From Isoetes taiwanensis (Eukaryota; Streptophyta; Lycopodiopsida; Isoetales; Isoetaceae): a stretch of DNA of 64,000 bases. Shown here piece by piece: positions 1 to 11,235 of this stretch (positions are counted from its first letter, which is position 1; each line of letters starts with the position of its first letter). The position numbers and the translations under genes were made by a program. The stretch lies in assembly GCA_021234155.1 (NCBI GenBank), contig JAJEKV010000039.1:4510745-4574744 (forward strand), written 5' to 3'. The notes under the pieces were generated by a model. It was not told the DNA's origin and did not search any database. It was given only the letters and a program-made list of their open reading frames with translations.

Positions 1-262
1 GGATGGTTTTCTTATCTCTTTGGAAAGGGGAAAGTTTTTTATTATATAAATTTAAGAATGATAAAAATCAAATATCAAAAAGTTTGGTTATTGGGGAATG
101 TTAATTTAATCTTGGCATATTAGGTTAGATTGTCGAGTTGAATATAGTTGAATCAAATTGTCTTTTAGTGTCCATGGAGACGATTGGCTATATATGTGAC
201 CATCCATAGTGATATTAGGAAATTTAAAATAGGTGTTAATGTGGCATATTGTCAATTAAATA

Positions 263-297
263 CTCTATAATCGCTAATCCTCTATAATCGCTAATCC
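263..297. repeat. Short tandem duplication, 17-18 bp x2
   Basis: Two adjacent copies of a unit reading TCTATAATCGCTAATCC. The rest of 1-580 is AT-rich and I see no gene in it. Confidence 0.7.
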
Positions 298-579
298 TGA
301 CCATCTAAAAAGGGCATATTCTCAATGATATGCCCTATCCCTAAACCAGAACCGTCGAACCCGAGTCAAGATGGGGTCAAAACCCTATTTCCACGTCACC
401 CTAAGGTGCACGAGAATGTATTCGATTGGAGTCAACTGCGTACATACACAAGTACCAACCATCTGAACCTGTTCTGCAAACATACAGTTAAAGCAGCGTG
501 TCTGCTATGAATCAATATTGTGCACAACTATGTGACTTGCAAAAAGATTTACAGGGGATCCGTCTACATGCAAGCCCAA

Positions 580-1095
580 TCCTAACCCTGCTGCACATGC
601 TACTGCAGTTCATAACATAATAAACAAACAAATAAGACAATGAAGCAGGAGGAGTTGAACCTCGCTGGCCGAAACCAATACCCTGATGCTTCACAAACAA
701 CTCAACCTGTTTTGCCTCCTAAATGCATGGCCGAACCTCATTCTCTTGACGAACTGCAGACCAACCTGCTGCACATGTTACAGGACCTCCATTGCTGCTG
801 AAGAATGGGCTCCTATGCATCCACTGCCATTCTGCCAACAAGAAGAAAGAAACAAAGAACACAATGAAGCACGGGGAGTTGAAATTTCGCATGGGCTGCT
901 GCAGCATAGGAGGAAGCATGGGGATTTGAACCCCCTGGCCAAAAGGCAGTTCCGGAAAACCTCAAAATCAAACACCATCTCTGCCAAACCAGACAACACC
1001 TGCTGAAGCGAAACACAAGCACAAGAAGGAAGAGGGCTTAAAAGACAAAACGAAATCATATTTCTTGCCTATGGCGGAAATCGAACATGCTCTTG
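580..1095 (-). repeat. Diverged repeats with tRNA T-arm-like boxes
   Basis: Two related segments (about 586-665 and 762-885) share CTGCACATG followed by an ACAATGAAGCA block and a GGAGTTGAA box. Read on the minus strand, boxes near 654, 925 and 1075 resemble the RNA polymerase III B box (for example GGTTCAAATCC near 925). This suggests old tRNA-derived SINE heads, but no complete tRNA fold is visible and the degree of divergence is high. I see nothing I can name in the following stretch, about 1096-2300. Confidence 0.35.
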
Positions 1096-2311
1096 GCTAT
1101 GGCAGAAGGAAGGATGTCGGATTCTGCATCTGTGCCCTCTGTGCCCTGAACCCTCCCAGATTAACTCCATATTTACTGCTGCCAGAATCGATTTGAATAC
1201 GCCGGTCGCCTCTGAACCCTGCCAGAAAAAGTCCGCCATGGCCAAGCAGCCGCCCACGGAAGAACTCCGCCATGCCCTGCCCTGACGCCCAAATTCGACA
1301 CGAATCCCACTTTCCTAATACAGAAAGGAAAAAAAATGGCACACCTTATAAAACCCACACCACATTTACTGACATCAGCATAATACTATTTTGGCATACG
1401 AATACACCCTTAAACCATGCACAATCATATGTAATACCACACCCAAACAACATTTTGGGAACTTAATTGAATCATTTGTTGGAATTAGAGTTGTATTGAA
1501 TTGATTTTTAGAAGAAAGAAATTTTGATTTTTTTTTTAATTTGACAAACATGGATCTACAAATGGCAAACTTTGGACAAATCACAATGGGTTGTTCTTGA
1601 CAGTAGCCAATGTAACTCACCTTGACCTAGTGCAATCTTATGTTGTTAACTAATCATCCTTACATGTCATTTGCTTGGCCACATCCTAGTTAAGAAATGT
1701 TGGACCACTCAATAAAATTAGTTCATCTATCAGTTCAAGTGATTCTTCTTTTTATATAACAACTTAATGATGCATGGCCTACATGCATATTTTGCTCACG
1801 TGTATGATCATTTACATGCCGAGTGTTTGTGATGGAGTAGGAGACATTAAGAGGCTAGTACTTTGGAGCATATGTTGAAGAGGACGGGCTATCTTCCAAA
1901 TAATATTAGGGTGTAGTTAAGAAAAGCACGTCTGAGATTGTTTAGGATGCCCTTTACGTACAGAAAAATGGCGAGGATTAAGGGAACAGGCTGTGTATTG
2001 AAGAGAGCCACCCATTTGGAATAATGAATTGAATAGGGTGTATATTTAAGAAAAGAAAATTAAAGGCTGAGATGGGTTTAAAGGGGCACTCGAATGCACA
2101 GTGAAAGGGATTGGATGGCGAGGATGGAAGGGAGCGAAAACGCTGATATGTGGACGAGCAGGTGGAGAAAGAAAGTGTGGAGGACAGAGAAAAACGTGAA
2201 CATGTGAGGCATGTTATGGAGCCCAGGCGAACAAGAGAGGAAAGAACAAGGATTTATAAGAAATATAAACACAATTAAGCAGGGGTTGACGATGTCTACC
2301 AAGGGGGGGAT

Positions 2312-2408
2312 CACGTGGAGAGAACCAACCAGTCAAGTCGTATGGACGAAAGGAGGGCCACGATGCGAAACTACAAGCACCCTTCGTGGCGATGCAACGC
2401 ATATAAAA
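2312..2408 (+). promoter_or_regulatory. PAL promoter: G-box, AC element, TATA-like box
   Basis: CACGTG (G-box, 2312-2317) lies next to ACCAACC (2324-2330), which matches the AC/H-box elements bound by MYB factors in phenylpropanoid genes. A TATAAAA box follows at 2402-2408, 108 bases before the ATG, so a leader of about 75-80 bases is expected. A further CCAACCC lies at 2411-2417. The motifs are seen directly; their function is inferred from known phenylpropanoid promoters. Confidence 0.6.
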
Positions 2409-2515
2409 CGCCAACCCAGAAGGGAGCACCAACATACTCACAATCTCTCGACATAAGCTGAGCACTACACTAGGCAAGGCCAGATCTCTCTCCAAAATCC
2501 ATCGGCAGCAGCTAA

Positions 2516-4732
2516 ATGGCTCCATTTTCGGAAGCCATGGAGGTGGAGGAGCTAGCGACTCTGTGCTGCGGGAATGGCTCGGTGGTGGAGGATCCGCTCA
2601 ACTGGGCAAAGTCAGTTGAGTATATGAAGAGGAGCCATTTGGAGGAGGTGAGGGAGATGGTGATGGAGTATGGCAGCTCGCCGGAGGTGTGGATCCGGGG
2701 GCAGACCCTGACGGTGGCTCAGGTTGCGGCCGTGGCTCGGAGATCGGGCGTCAAGGTGAGCCTTGACGAGGAGATTGCAAAGGCTAGAGTGGACGAGAGC
2801 TCAAACTGGGTTCTCAACAATGTGATGAAGGGGACGGATACATACGGCGTCACAACCGGGTTCGGGGCCACTTCCCACCGCCGGACGAACCAAGGGGTGG
2901 AGCTTCAGAAGGAGCTCATCCGGTTCTTGAATGCCGGTGTGTTCGGAGCTGGCAATGCACATACTCTTCCCTGCCCTACCGCCCGAGCTGCCATGCTCGT
3001 CCGTGCGAATACCCTGCTCCAGGGATTCTCCGGTATCCGGTGGAACATCTTAGACGCCATGTGCAAGCTGCTCAATTCCGAGGTCACTCCCCTGCTTCCC
3101 CTCCGAGGCACCATCACTGCTTCGGGTGATCTTGTTCCGTTGTCTTACATAGCCGGGCTCCTCACTGCCCGCCCTAATTCAAAAGCCATGACTAAAGAAG
3201 GCCAAATCATTTCCGGCCAAGAAGCTCTCGCCCTCGCCGGAATTGATCAGCCCTTTATCCTCCAACCCAAAGAAGGCCTTGCCCTTGTAAACGGTACCTC
3301 CGTCGGAGCTGCCCTCGCCTCCATAGTCTGCTACGATGCCAATATTTTGGCCCTCCTTGCCGAAGTAATCTCCGCATTTTTCTGTGAAGTCATGAACGGA
3401 AAACCCGAATACACTGACCCCCTCACCCACCGCCTCAAGCACCACCCTGGCCAGATTGAATCCGCCGCTATCCAGGAATTCGTCCTCGATGGATCCTCCT
3501 ACATGCAAGCTGCTGCCAAATTGCACGAAACTGACCCCCTCAGAAAGCCCAAACAGGACCGCTACGCCCTCAGAACTTCTCCCCAGTGGCTTGGTCCCCA
3601 GATCGAAGTCATCAGAGCTGCCACTCACTCAATTGAACGAGAAATCAACTCCGTCAATGATAACCCAATCATTGACGTGTCCAGAGACAAGGCTCTTCAC
3701 GGAGGTAATTTCCAAGGTACCCCAATTGGTGTTTCCATGGATAACATGCGCCTCTCCATCGCTGCCATTGGGAAGCTCATGTTCGCCCAATTCTCAGAGC
3801 TTGTGAATGATTACTACAACGGTGGCTTGCCTTCTAATTTGAGCGGGGGCCCTAATCCTAGCCTTGATTATGGCATGAAGGGGGCTGAAATTGCCATGGC
3901 TTCTTACACCTCTGAGCTGCAATTTCTCGCAAATCCGGTCACAAATCATGTGCAGAGCGCAGAGCAGCATAACCAGGATGTAAATTCTCTTGGGTTGATT
4001 TCTGCCAGAAAGACCGAGGAGGCTGTTGAGATTTTGAAGCTCATGAGCTCCACATTCTTGGTCGCCCTTTGCCAGGCCGTGGATCTGAGGCACATTGAAG
4101 AGATTATGCAGGCTACGGTGAAGCAGATTGTGGCCAGAGTTGCGAAGAAGACCCTCATGGTCGACGAAACAGGGGAATTATCTCATCTCAGATTCTGCGA
4201 AAAGGATCTGCTCCGAGTAGTAGATACTCAGCATGTATTCAGCTACATTGATGATGCTTCAAGCCCCTCATATCCTCTCCTCCAAGAGCTCAGAAAAGTA
4301 CTGGTTGAACATGGATTGAAGAACTCCAAAACAGGGGATTCTTCAATACTGCAGAAAATTCAATTGTTCGAACAAGAATTGTCCATGCAGCTCAAGGAGG
4401 ATATCCCTGCAGCTAGGGAAAGGTATGACAAGGGCATTTACTCGCTACCCAACAGAATTGTAGATTGCAGAACCTCCTTTTTGTATGAATTTGTGCGAAA
4501 GGAAGCCGGGACCAGCCTGTTGAGCGGCACAGAGAAGACTTCTCCAGGTGAAGAAATAAACAAGGTATTTAATGCTTTGTGTGAAGGCAAAATAGTGGCG
4601 CCTTTGCTTCATTGCCTAGACGGATGGAAAGGAGCTCCTAATGTGGCCATATTATCAAGCAAGAAAAGGCGTGCCACAACTGAACCAGAGATCTGCTCTG
4701 CTAATTCTATCCCAACCCTAGTCTCGGCATAA
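2516..4732 (+). CDS. PAL: Phenylalanine ammonia-lyase, intronless, 738 aa
   Basis: Cytosolic homotetrameric enzyme that converts L-phenylalanine to trans-cinnamate and ammonia, the entry step to lignin, flavonoids and other phenylpropanoids. The single uninterrupted frame carries the MIO-forming triad Ala202-Ser203-Gly204 inside [17 protein letters not shown], the active-site Tyr110 in [12 protein letters not shown], and the blocks [20 protein letters not shown] and [12 protein letters not shown]. The first ATG follows the TATA-like box and leader and gives the expected N-terminus. Absence of the intron usual in angiosperm PALs fits a gymnosperm. The protein keeps the usual ending ...LDGWKGAP but then runs about 30 residues further, with a basic KKRR at 716-719; most PALs stop soon after that block. 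No frameshift or stop is present, so it appears functional. AT-rich sequence with AATAAT near 4811 may hold the polyadenylation signal. Confidence 0.97.
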   Translation: MAPFSEAMEVEELATLCCGNGSVVEDPLNWAKSVEYMKRSHLEEVREMVMEYGSSPEVWIRGQTLTVAQVAAVARRSGVKVSLDEEIAKARVDESSNWVLNNVMKGTDTYGVTTGFGATSHRRTNQGVELQKELIRFLNAGVFGAGNAHTLPCPTARAAMLVRANTLLQGFSGIRWNILDAMCKLLNSEVTPLLPLRGTITASGDLVPLSYIAGLLTARPNSKAMTKEGQIISGQEALALAGIDQPFILQPKEGLALVNGTSVGAALASIVCYDANILALLAEVISAFFCEVMNGKPEYTDPLTHRLKHHPGQIESAAIQEFVLDGSSYMQAAAKLHETDPLRKPKQDRYALRTSPQWLGPQIEVIRAATHSIEREINSVNDNPIIDVSRDKALHGGNFQGTPIGVSMDNMRLSIAAIGKLMFAQFSELVNDYYNGGLPSNLSGGPNPSLDYGMKGAEIAMASYTSELQFLANPVTNHVQSAEQHNQDVNSLGLISARKTEEAVEILKLMSSTFLVALCQAVDLRHIEEIMQATVKQIVARVAKKTLMVDETGELSHLRFCEKDLLRVVDTQHVFSYIDDASSPSYPLLQELRKVLVEHGLKNSKTGDSSILQKIQLFEQELSMQLKEDIPAARERYDKGIYSLPNRIVDCRTSFLYEFVRKEAGTSLLSGTEKTSPGEEINKVFNALCEGKIVAPLLHCLDGWKGAPNVAILSSKKRRATTEPEICSANSIPTLVSA

Positions 4733-6454
4733 CAGAGGCTGCCAACATCTTGTCTATTTTCTTTTTTGAGAGTAACCCTAAACCTCTCTTGTGTATTGTA
4801 AATTTGATTTCAATAATATTGGACCCAAATCTTTTGCAATTAGTGCCAACATCAATCATTATTATTTTCATATTTGTCAACACAAAATACTTTGTCTAAG
4901 TGTAAACAACTAACGATTTTGTCAACGCGCAATAATGAAAAACAAGGTGCCATTGATTGTAGATGACAAGCACATTTAAACCATTATGAATGCATTTTAA
5001 AGATGGATCCCAAACAAGGCAGGTACTAAGCTTCCTTAATTTTTTCATAAGGTATCTAGTAAGAATTGTAACTCTCGCCACCCCCTTGACCAACTTATAT
5101 ATTGCCCTTTATTCCTAGCATAATAACTTGGGGTAATATGTGAATTGAATTGGCCTTTTTTGGTATAGTAAAGTGTAAAGCTTTTAGTGTAGGGTACCAC
5201 TAAATGAGTGCATTTATTATTATTTTTTATAGCAGCCTTATTTTTCCTGAGGTAAAGGATTGTTGCAATTCTAGTCTATCCACATAGCGTAACATGTGAG
5301 CTAAACATAATGGGATCCATTGGGTCTTGAGAATTACAAGTCTATAGGCACGAAAATGAAAAAGCTTAAGGAAATTATCTGGCTCCTTCGGGGGGGTACC
5401 AGAGATATACTTATGAGAAGAAACTTTGAGGTCTAAAAATTTATTATCAATCAAAATTCGACATCATCACTTCTATCGATTTTAGTTCGTTGGGGGCAAA
5501 GGCAAAAATTCAGTCAAGTGCACATCATTGGAATTTGGATCCAGGAACATATAAATTAATCAAGCAGAACAAGCTTCTAAGAATATGCCTCTGAAGGTTA
5601 GGGTTTGCTTATCCAATGTTTTTACTTGGGTTTTAAATTTACTTAGAGCTTTAATTCGTATAGCAAGTCAAGCTTTCTCATTTGGTTCACCTTCGTGATT
5701 GAGCACAATCTTGATAGAACTGGTAATACATAATTGATATCATGATTGACTTGCCAAACACAGTGATGACTAGATATGCAGGGTTGATAGAGCATACATC
5801 ATGCCTCCTCTTCTCCTAAAAGAGCATGCAACATGATTCATCATTTGTTTTTTTAGTCTATAAACCCATTTCTTGGTTATTCATCTTTCTCAAAGGGAAT
5901 AATAGATAAGAACGTTCAAATAGGTCCAGACTTGGCTAGTTTCAAGGTATAGTTTATTTCTCCATTCAAAGCCATAGATTTGTTGCATACCATTAGTAAG
6001 AGAACTCTTTGGACTAAGCATTCATTGCCTGTCGTAGTTTGAGACATGATCAGGGCATTTCTTTTCCCATAGACATATTGGTCTCTGTGGACAATAAAAG
6101 TCAATTCAATTCATAGACCTCTTATGTCATTTAGTTCTTCACCTCTTCAATTATTACTCCTCGCAGAGCATGGTATATATCTTGAATCTTGCATGATGGT
6201 GGCATACATATCAGAGAGAGGCAAAAGTGTCTATACTCTTCCCATGGGGACAGGCCTAGCATACCAAATTAGTCTTCTTGAAAGACAGCAATTCATCCAT
6301 CATATAAATTCCCTTGTTAATGATAGTATCAATGCGCAATAAGTGCTACATATACTCAGCATGGTGATGATGATTACTTTTTTAGCAGGCTTGCCTAAAC
6401 CCCTACAACATTTGCTTCATTGCTAACCTATCCACGTGCTAAGCTACGTGAGCC
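4733..6454. other. Intergenic, no gene seen
   Basis: AT-rich sequence with only short chance frames. I see no conserved protein, tRNA or clear repeat beyond the PAL 3' flank. Confidence 0.5.
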
Positions 6455-7335
6455 GAATTTAACCTTGACCATTAGATCTTTGAATTTTATGATCCATCCA
6501 TCCTACGGCCCAAATCATATGTTGGGGCCTTTGGACACCTCTCGTTTCGATTATGCTCATTTATGATTAGGGGTCCTATGATTTTGAAATATGACCTATG
6601 ATTTTGAAATATGAAATACAGGTTTGCCTAAGGTTTTGGAATACGAAATACAAAGACACATCTCTATACGGGTTGGCCTAGAGTTTTGGAGTATGAAATA
6701 TGGAGACTCGAACCTCTACGAAAATAATTCAATATCCTAATACAAATGCTTTAACCAATGCAACCAACGAAATGACGTGCTTAACTTTCCGTTGAATCTA
6801 TATTTTAGGTGATCTATGGTCTCAGAAATGGTGATTTCTGCATCCATATGAAATCCCACTTGTACCCCATGTTATTATGCTACATATTAAAAGAGGTGCA
6901 CCTTGAACTACCCCGTCATCGGATCCGTCTATTCTACGGTCTAGATCATATGCTGGGGCCTCTGGACACCTCTTGTTTCGATTATGGTCATTTATGATTG
7001 CGGGTTCCCATAATTTTGAAATATGAAATACAGGTTCGCCTAAAGTTTTGGAATATAAAATACTGAGACATATCCCTATACGAGTTCGCCTAGAGTTTTA
7101 GAATATGAAATATAGAGACTCGAACCTCTACCAAAATAATTCAATACTCTAATACAATGCTTTAACCAATGCAAACAATGAGCTAGCATGCTTAGCTATT
7201 CCATTAAATCTATAAATTTTTTCATAATAATCCATTCAATTGTTTTAGAGGTATGGTCCATGGTCTTAGGAATGGTGATTTCTGCATCCTTATCAAATCC
7301 CCCTAGAACCTCTTGTTATTATGCTACATATTGAT
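6455..7335 (-). repeat. About 430-bp tandem duplication carrying a tRNA-derived SINE-like unit
   Basis: Two diverged copies (about 6455-6890 and 6895-7335) share GGGGCC..TGGACACCTC, GAAATATGAAATACAGGTT, a GACTCGAACCTCTAC box and GGTGATTTCTGCATCC. On the minus strand each copy has an A-box-like TTGGTTAAAGCATT about 45 bases before a B-box-like GGTTCGAGTCTC. This is the polymerase III promoter layout of tRNA-derived SINEs. The copy ending near 7190 also keeps a TAGCTCATTG stretch in front. Transcription competence is unlikely. Confidence 0.6.
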
Positions 7336-8340
7336 TATGTCAGATATCAGAGTCAGGGCCTGGAGCTATGATGAAGTTGGGTTAGGTCTCTGATTTCCAA
7401 GGTAGAAGACGAAAGGAGGGTCTTTGATTATTTCTGAAAATCTACCGCGAGCAACATGATTTCAATTGTAGTTTTTTATTTTTCGTTGTTTTGTCTTTAA
7501 TCTTGAATTCTAGCAACAATAAAAACTCAAATCAAGAATGCTAGAAGTGAAATGGAAGATACGGAAGGAGGTAAAATGCATTTGTCGCGTGCTTTGCTAG
7601 CACTAGATTTAGTTCTTCAGGGGATTTAACTATTTCAAAGAATGCTTTTGATTCATCACGATTTCTTGTTAATGTTATGAGCTTGATTTAACCAAGATGG
7701 TGAGCCCTTCATACTAGGAGGACAAAGAAGAAAAACAGAAATGCTTGCAAGAGGTAGTTTTTGTGGCCTTACAATTGCAGGTCTCCATTTCAACATTGCC
7801 GAATTGAGGCTGCAGTAAATACGAGCGAAGCCCATATGCTACATATTTTAGGCATTAAATTTTGTTCATTTTCTTTTCCCTTGGTTGCGGTTGTTGATCA
7901 TAGAATGACGGAGAACAATAATGCAATTAGACTCTTACCTGTGGAATGTGTGGAGTGTAATATAAGATTGATTGAAACTATCCACAATCTGTCTCCTTTC
8001 GTATGTGCTATGACCTCATCATGACAACATGCAACATCGCTTTAGTTGAAGCATGGCGACAATTGGACGGAAATGAGATATTTCATGCACACATACCTAC
8101 GTAACAAATGAAGGGAAAAAAAAAAAAAAAAAGAGGAAAACACACCCTACTACACATGCACTAGGTTTATATGGTTTTCAAAGGTGAATTCCCTGGGCAC
8201 TTTGCGTTGAAAAGTGTAATGTCATTCACTAATATCTTTATGAGCCTTTTCCATTTCTTAAAAGGGGTGCTATTGAGGATGAGGAGGTGTTTGAGTGAAC
8301 TTTGCTGTGGTGTTATATCTTTAATTGTTGTACGTATACT
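7336..8340. other. Intergenic, no gene seen
   Basis: No supported coding region. An A17 run lies at 8116-8132 and could be the tail of an unrecognised retroposon; I cannot define its body. Confidence 0.4.
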
Positions 8341-8349
8341 TATATCTTT

Positions 8350-8393
8350 TATATGTATGTATGTATATATGTATGTATGTATGTATGTAAAAT
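8350..8393. repeat. Microsatellite (TATG)n
   Basis: Imperfect then perfect TATG/TGTA repeats followed by an AT-rich ATATATAAC stretch. Confidence 0.9.
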
Positions 8394-8439
8394 ATATAAC
8401 ATATATATGTTCTTATGTTTGTCGCGCTTATTCGACCGT

Positions 8440-8880
8440 CCGTTCGAGATCCTACGGCTCAGGTGGCTTTGGGACGTACCGTACGGCTCAGATGGCTTGG
8501 GGTTTCTATATAGACTCTATATAGACGATCCTACAGTCCAGGTTGATTTGATCCTGATCGTCGGTCCGAGATCCTACGGCTGAGGTTGCTTGGGGACATA
8601 TCCTACGGCTCAGATGGATTGGGAGTTTCTATATAGATTCTATATAGACGATCCTACGGTCCAAGGTTGATTTGATCCTGATCGCCAGTCCGATATCCTA
8701 CGGCTGATGTTGCTTGGGGATATATCCTATGGTGCACATGGCTTTGTGAATTACATGTAATAGATCTATAGCTCAAGTTGTTTTTAATCCTGATCGTCGA
8801 TCCAAGATCCTAAGGCCCATGTTGCTTTAGATTTTGCCATGTGGTGCAATCGCGACCCTTAATCAAGTCCAAGATCCTAT
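8440..8880. repeat. Minisatellite, about 124-bp unit, 3-4 copies
   Basis: Units begin at about 8448, 8570, 8693 and 8808 with GATCCTACGGCT or a variant and contain TTTCTATATAGA..CTATATAGACGATCC and TTGATTTGATCCTGATCG. Copies 1 and 2 are close; copies 3 and 4 decay toward the right. Sub-repeats of TCCTACGG occur within each unit. Confidence 0.85.
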
Positions 8881-8924
8881 GGCTCACATTAAATGCTCGG
8901 CCCTTTAGAAGAAGCTTTTAAAAG

Positions 8925-9002
8925 TTTTATATTGTTGGGGGGGATTTAAACCCTAATCATTAACTCCCAATCCCCCCATTCTAACCACTAAACCAAGCAT
9001 TG
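8925..9002 (-). repeat. tRNA-like SINE head (minus strand)
   Basis: On the minus strand TTTAGTGGTTAGAATGG (A-box-like) is followed about 30 bases later by GGGTTTAAATCCCC, a B-box and T-arm-like palindrome. It resembles a degenerate tRNA or the head of a tRNA-derived SINE; there is no complete acceptor stem. Confidence 0.35.
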
Positions 9003-9039
9003 ATTCCTTAAAATAATAAATATATGGAAAACGTTTTAG

Positions 9040-9890
9040 AATATATGAGAATCTTGGGTGAGTCTACGGGAATCCTTCTAGAAAATTCTAGAATGTTGAA
9101 GAATGAAAGGGAATCTATGGGAATCCTTTCAGAAAGTTTCAAATTATTCTAGTAAGTTGTAGAATGTAAAGGAATCTAGGGGAATCTAAGGGAATGTAAG
9201 AAAATTTTATAAAATATATGGGAATATACGAAAATATTCATAAATCTAAGGAAATCTCTTAAAATCTAGAGGAATCTATAGGAATCTTCATGAAACCTAA
9301 GGGAATCTAAGGGAATCTTGATGGGATCTTAAAGTATCTAGGGGAATCTTTGTAGAATCTATTTGAATCTCATATAATGTAAAGGAACCTAGGGCAATTT
9401 CATAAAATCTAAGAGGGTCTAAGGGGATCCAAAGAAATCTAAGGAAATCTTCATAAAATCTTACAGAACCCAGGGGAATCTTAGAGAATCTCATAAAATC
9501 GAAAGAACCTAAGGCAATCTTCATAGAATGTAAGGGATCTTATCATCTTATAAAATCTAAAGGAATATGTGGGAACCTAAGGGAATCTAAAGGGATCTAA
9601 GAGAATCTCCAAAAAATCTTTAAAGGAGAATTTGATGGAAACTTAGAGAATTTAAACAAACCTTATAAAACGTGAAGGAAGAATTTAAGGGAATCTCATA
9701 AAACTTAAGGAAATCTAAGGGACCAAAAGGAATCTTCATAAAATCTTAGAGAATCTAGAGGAATCTCCATACAATGTAAGGCATCCCTCATAAAATCTAA
9801 GGGAATCTAAAAGAATCTCATAAAATCTAAGAAGATCTAAGGAAATCAACATGGATCTTTATAAGATCTTTGAGAATCTAGTGGAATATT
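9040..9890. repeat. Short-period degenerate repeat, GGGAATCTAA-type
   Basis: About 850 bases built from variants of a roughly 10-bp word (GGAATCTAAGG, ATCTTCATAAAATCT), with a higher-order rhythm of about 30-40 bases. It creates a spurious open frame with repeated Ser-Leu-Arg-Phe motifs. From about 9940 to 10,250 the sequence changes to TTCTAGAATG words of a related style. Confidence 0.85.
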
Positions 9891-10394
9891 GACATCCTTT
9901 CGAACTTGCACCATAGTACGTGTTAAATAACTTGTGTCATGCTCTAGATTGTTTTGAAATGTTCTAGAAAGTTCTGCAATATTTTAGAATGTTCTAGATG
10001 CTCATGGCTAAGCATCTCAATGTAAAAATAGAAAAAAATTACTGCAGAATGTTCTTGATTGTTCTAGAATATTATAAATAGTTGTAAGTAAGCACCTAAA
10101 AATTGAAACCTTTTTGGAAGACCTGCAAACAGTCAAAATAGAATGTTTGAATATTATACAGGATTCTAGAATGTTCTAGAGACCAAGGAATAAGTACCTC
10201 AAGCTCAAAGTAGAAAGTCTTCAAAAGTATCTTCTAGCATGTTGTAGACACACGTGTGCAAGCACCACGTACTTAAAATAAGAACATGAGTAAGTACCTC
10301 AAGACCAAAATAAAAAATTTAAACTCTGTTCTGAAACATGCGCCGATATAAATTGCACCGTAGGAACATGGTAAAATTAGAATATGCACCGTAG

Positions 10395-10605
10395 GACGTG
10401 CTAAATTTCTTGTATATATGCTATTATATGTGATCCTTAAGTGCTAGTTGTGATAAGAACCTTTGTAAAGTTGTGGTTTGTAACTTTTCATCGTATCAAT
10501 GAAAGTTGTCTTTAGCATGCATAAGTGTCTCGCTTATATGTTTGTTAATGAATTATTCCGAGTGGCAGCCCATGCCAAGGGGGTTCCATCACAGTTGGTA
10601 TCAGA
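10395..10605 (+). mobile_element. LTR 3' end plus primer-binding site remnant
   Basis: Sequence typical of an LTR R-U5 region (TTTTCATCGTATCAATGAAAG) ends in CCATCACA. It is followed by TGGTATCAGA at 10,596-10,605, which matches the complement of the initiator-Met tRNA 3' end used as a primer by many plant LTR retrotransposons. No gag or pol follows, so only a fragment remains. The upper LTR boundary is not defined. Confidence 0.55.
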
Positions 10606-11076
10606 CGGGTGAGACCAAGGGAAAAACCCCCTTGCGATGAGGCTGGTACATAGAGAAAGATTGTCTCCTTGGGGTCGCGACACAAGGGATATGTTTGAGA
10701 TGGATTCTTAGTAGAGTCGTACGGATGTATGCAGGTATGCATGTGATCTTGTTCTAACCAATGCAAGGGCACAGTAAAGCAGGTAAGATCTACACATTCT
10801 TATTTTGATTGTTGATGCTAGATTGCCTCAATAGGACATTGAATAAGCTTTGCCACAGCTACAAAATTTCTTGGATCTTTTTAGCTTCTACTATCAAGAA
10901 AATTTCTCGCCCTTATGGTTTGGCCACAACATATTAACTAGTTGGTTAAATACCCATGCATCTTGTGCATCTATTATTTTCTTAAACATATTATTGCACT
11001 GCCTCCATGTATCTCACCTAGATTAACCCCAGGTTCTGCTTATGTTTCTTGCTTCGTAGATATAGCTTCTTCACCT

Positions 11077-11235
11077 CAACGTGAAGCTGAATTTCCTTCT
11101 TAAACAGAACTCTCACCCATGTTATCATACATATCATTTGCCATACATGGCTTTTGCACCCAAACGTGACGCTGAATTTCCTTCTTTAATAGAACTCTCA
11201 CCCATGTTATCATACATATCATTTGCCATATCAAT
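11077..11235. repeat. About 85-bp direct duplication
   Basis: Two adjacent copies starting CGTGAAGCTGAATTTCC and CGTGACGCTGAATTTCC, both ending in TATCATTTGCCATA, with few differences. The following sequence to about 12,800 has no gene I can support. Confidence 0.8.

Noticed and set aside
3179-3628. 149-codon frame antisense to PAL
   Set aside because: Shadow frame opposite a strongly conserved coding sequence.
6680-7190. Functional tRNA genes
   Set aside because: The A- and B-box-like motifs are present, but no acceptor or anticodon stem can be paired; they are better explained as SINE heads.
9297-9524. 75-codon frame with repeated Ser-Leu-Arg-Phe motifs
   Set aside because: Created by the GGGAATCTAA-type repeat; not a gene.
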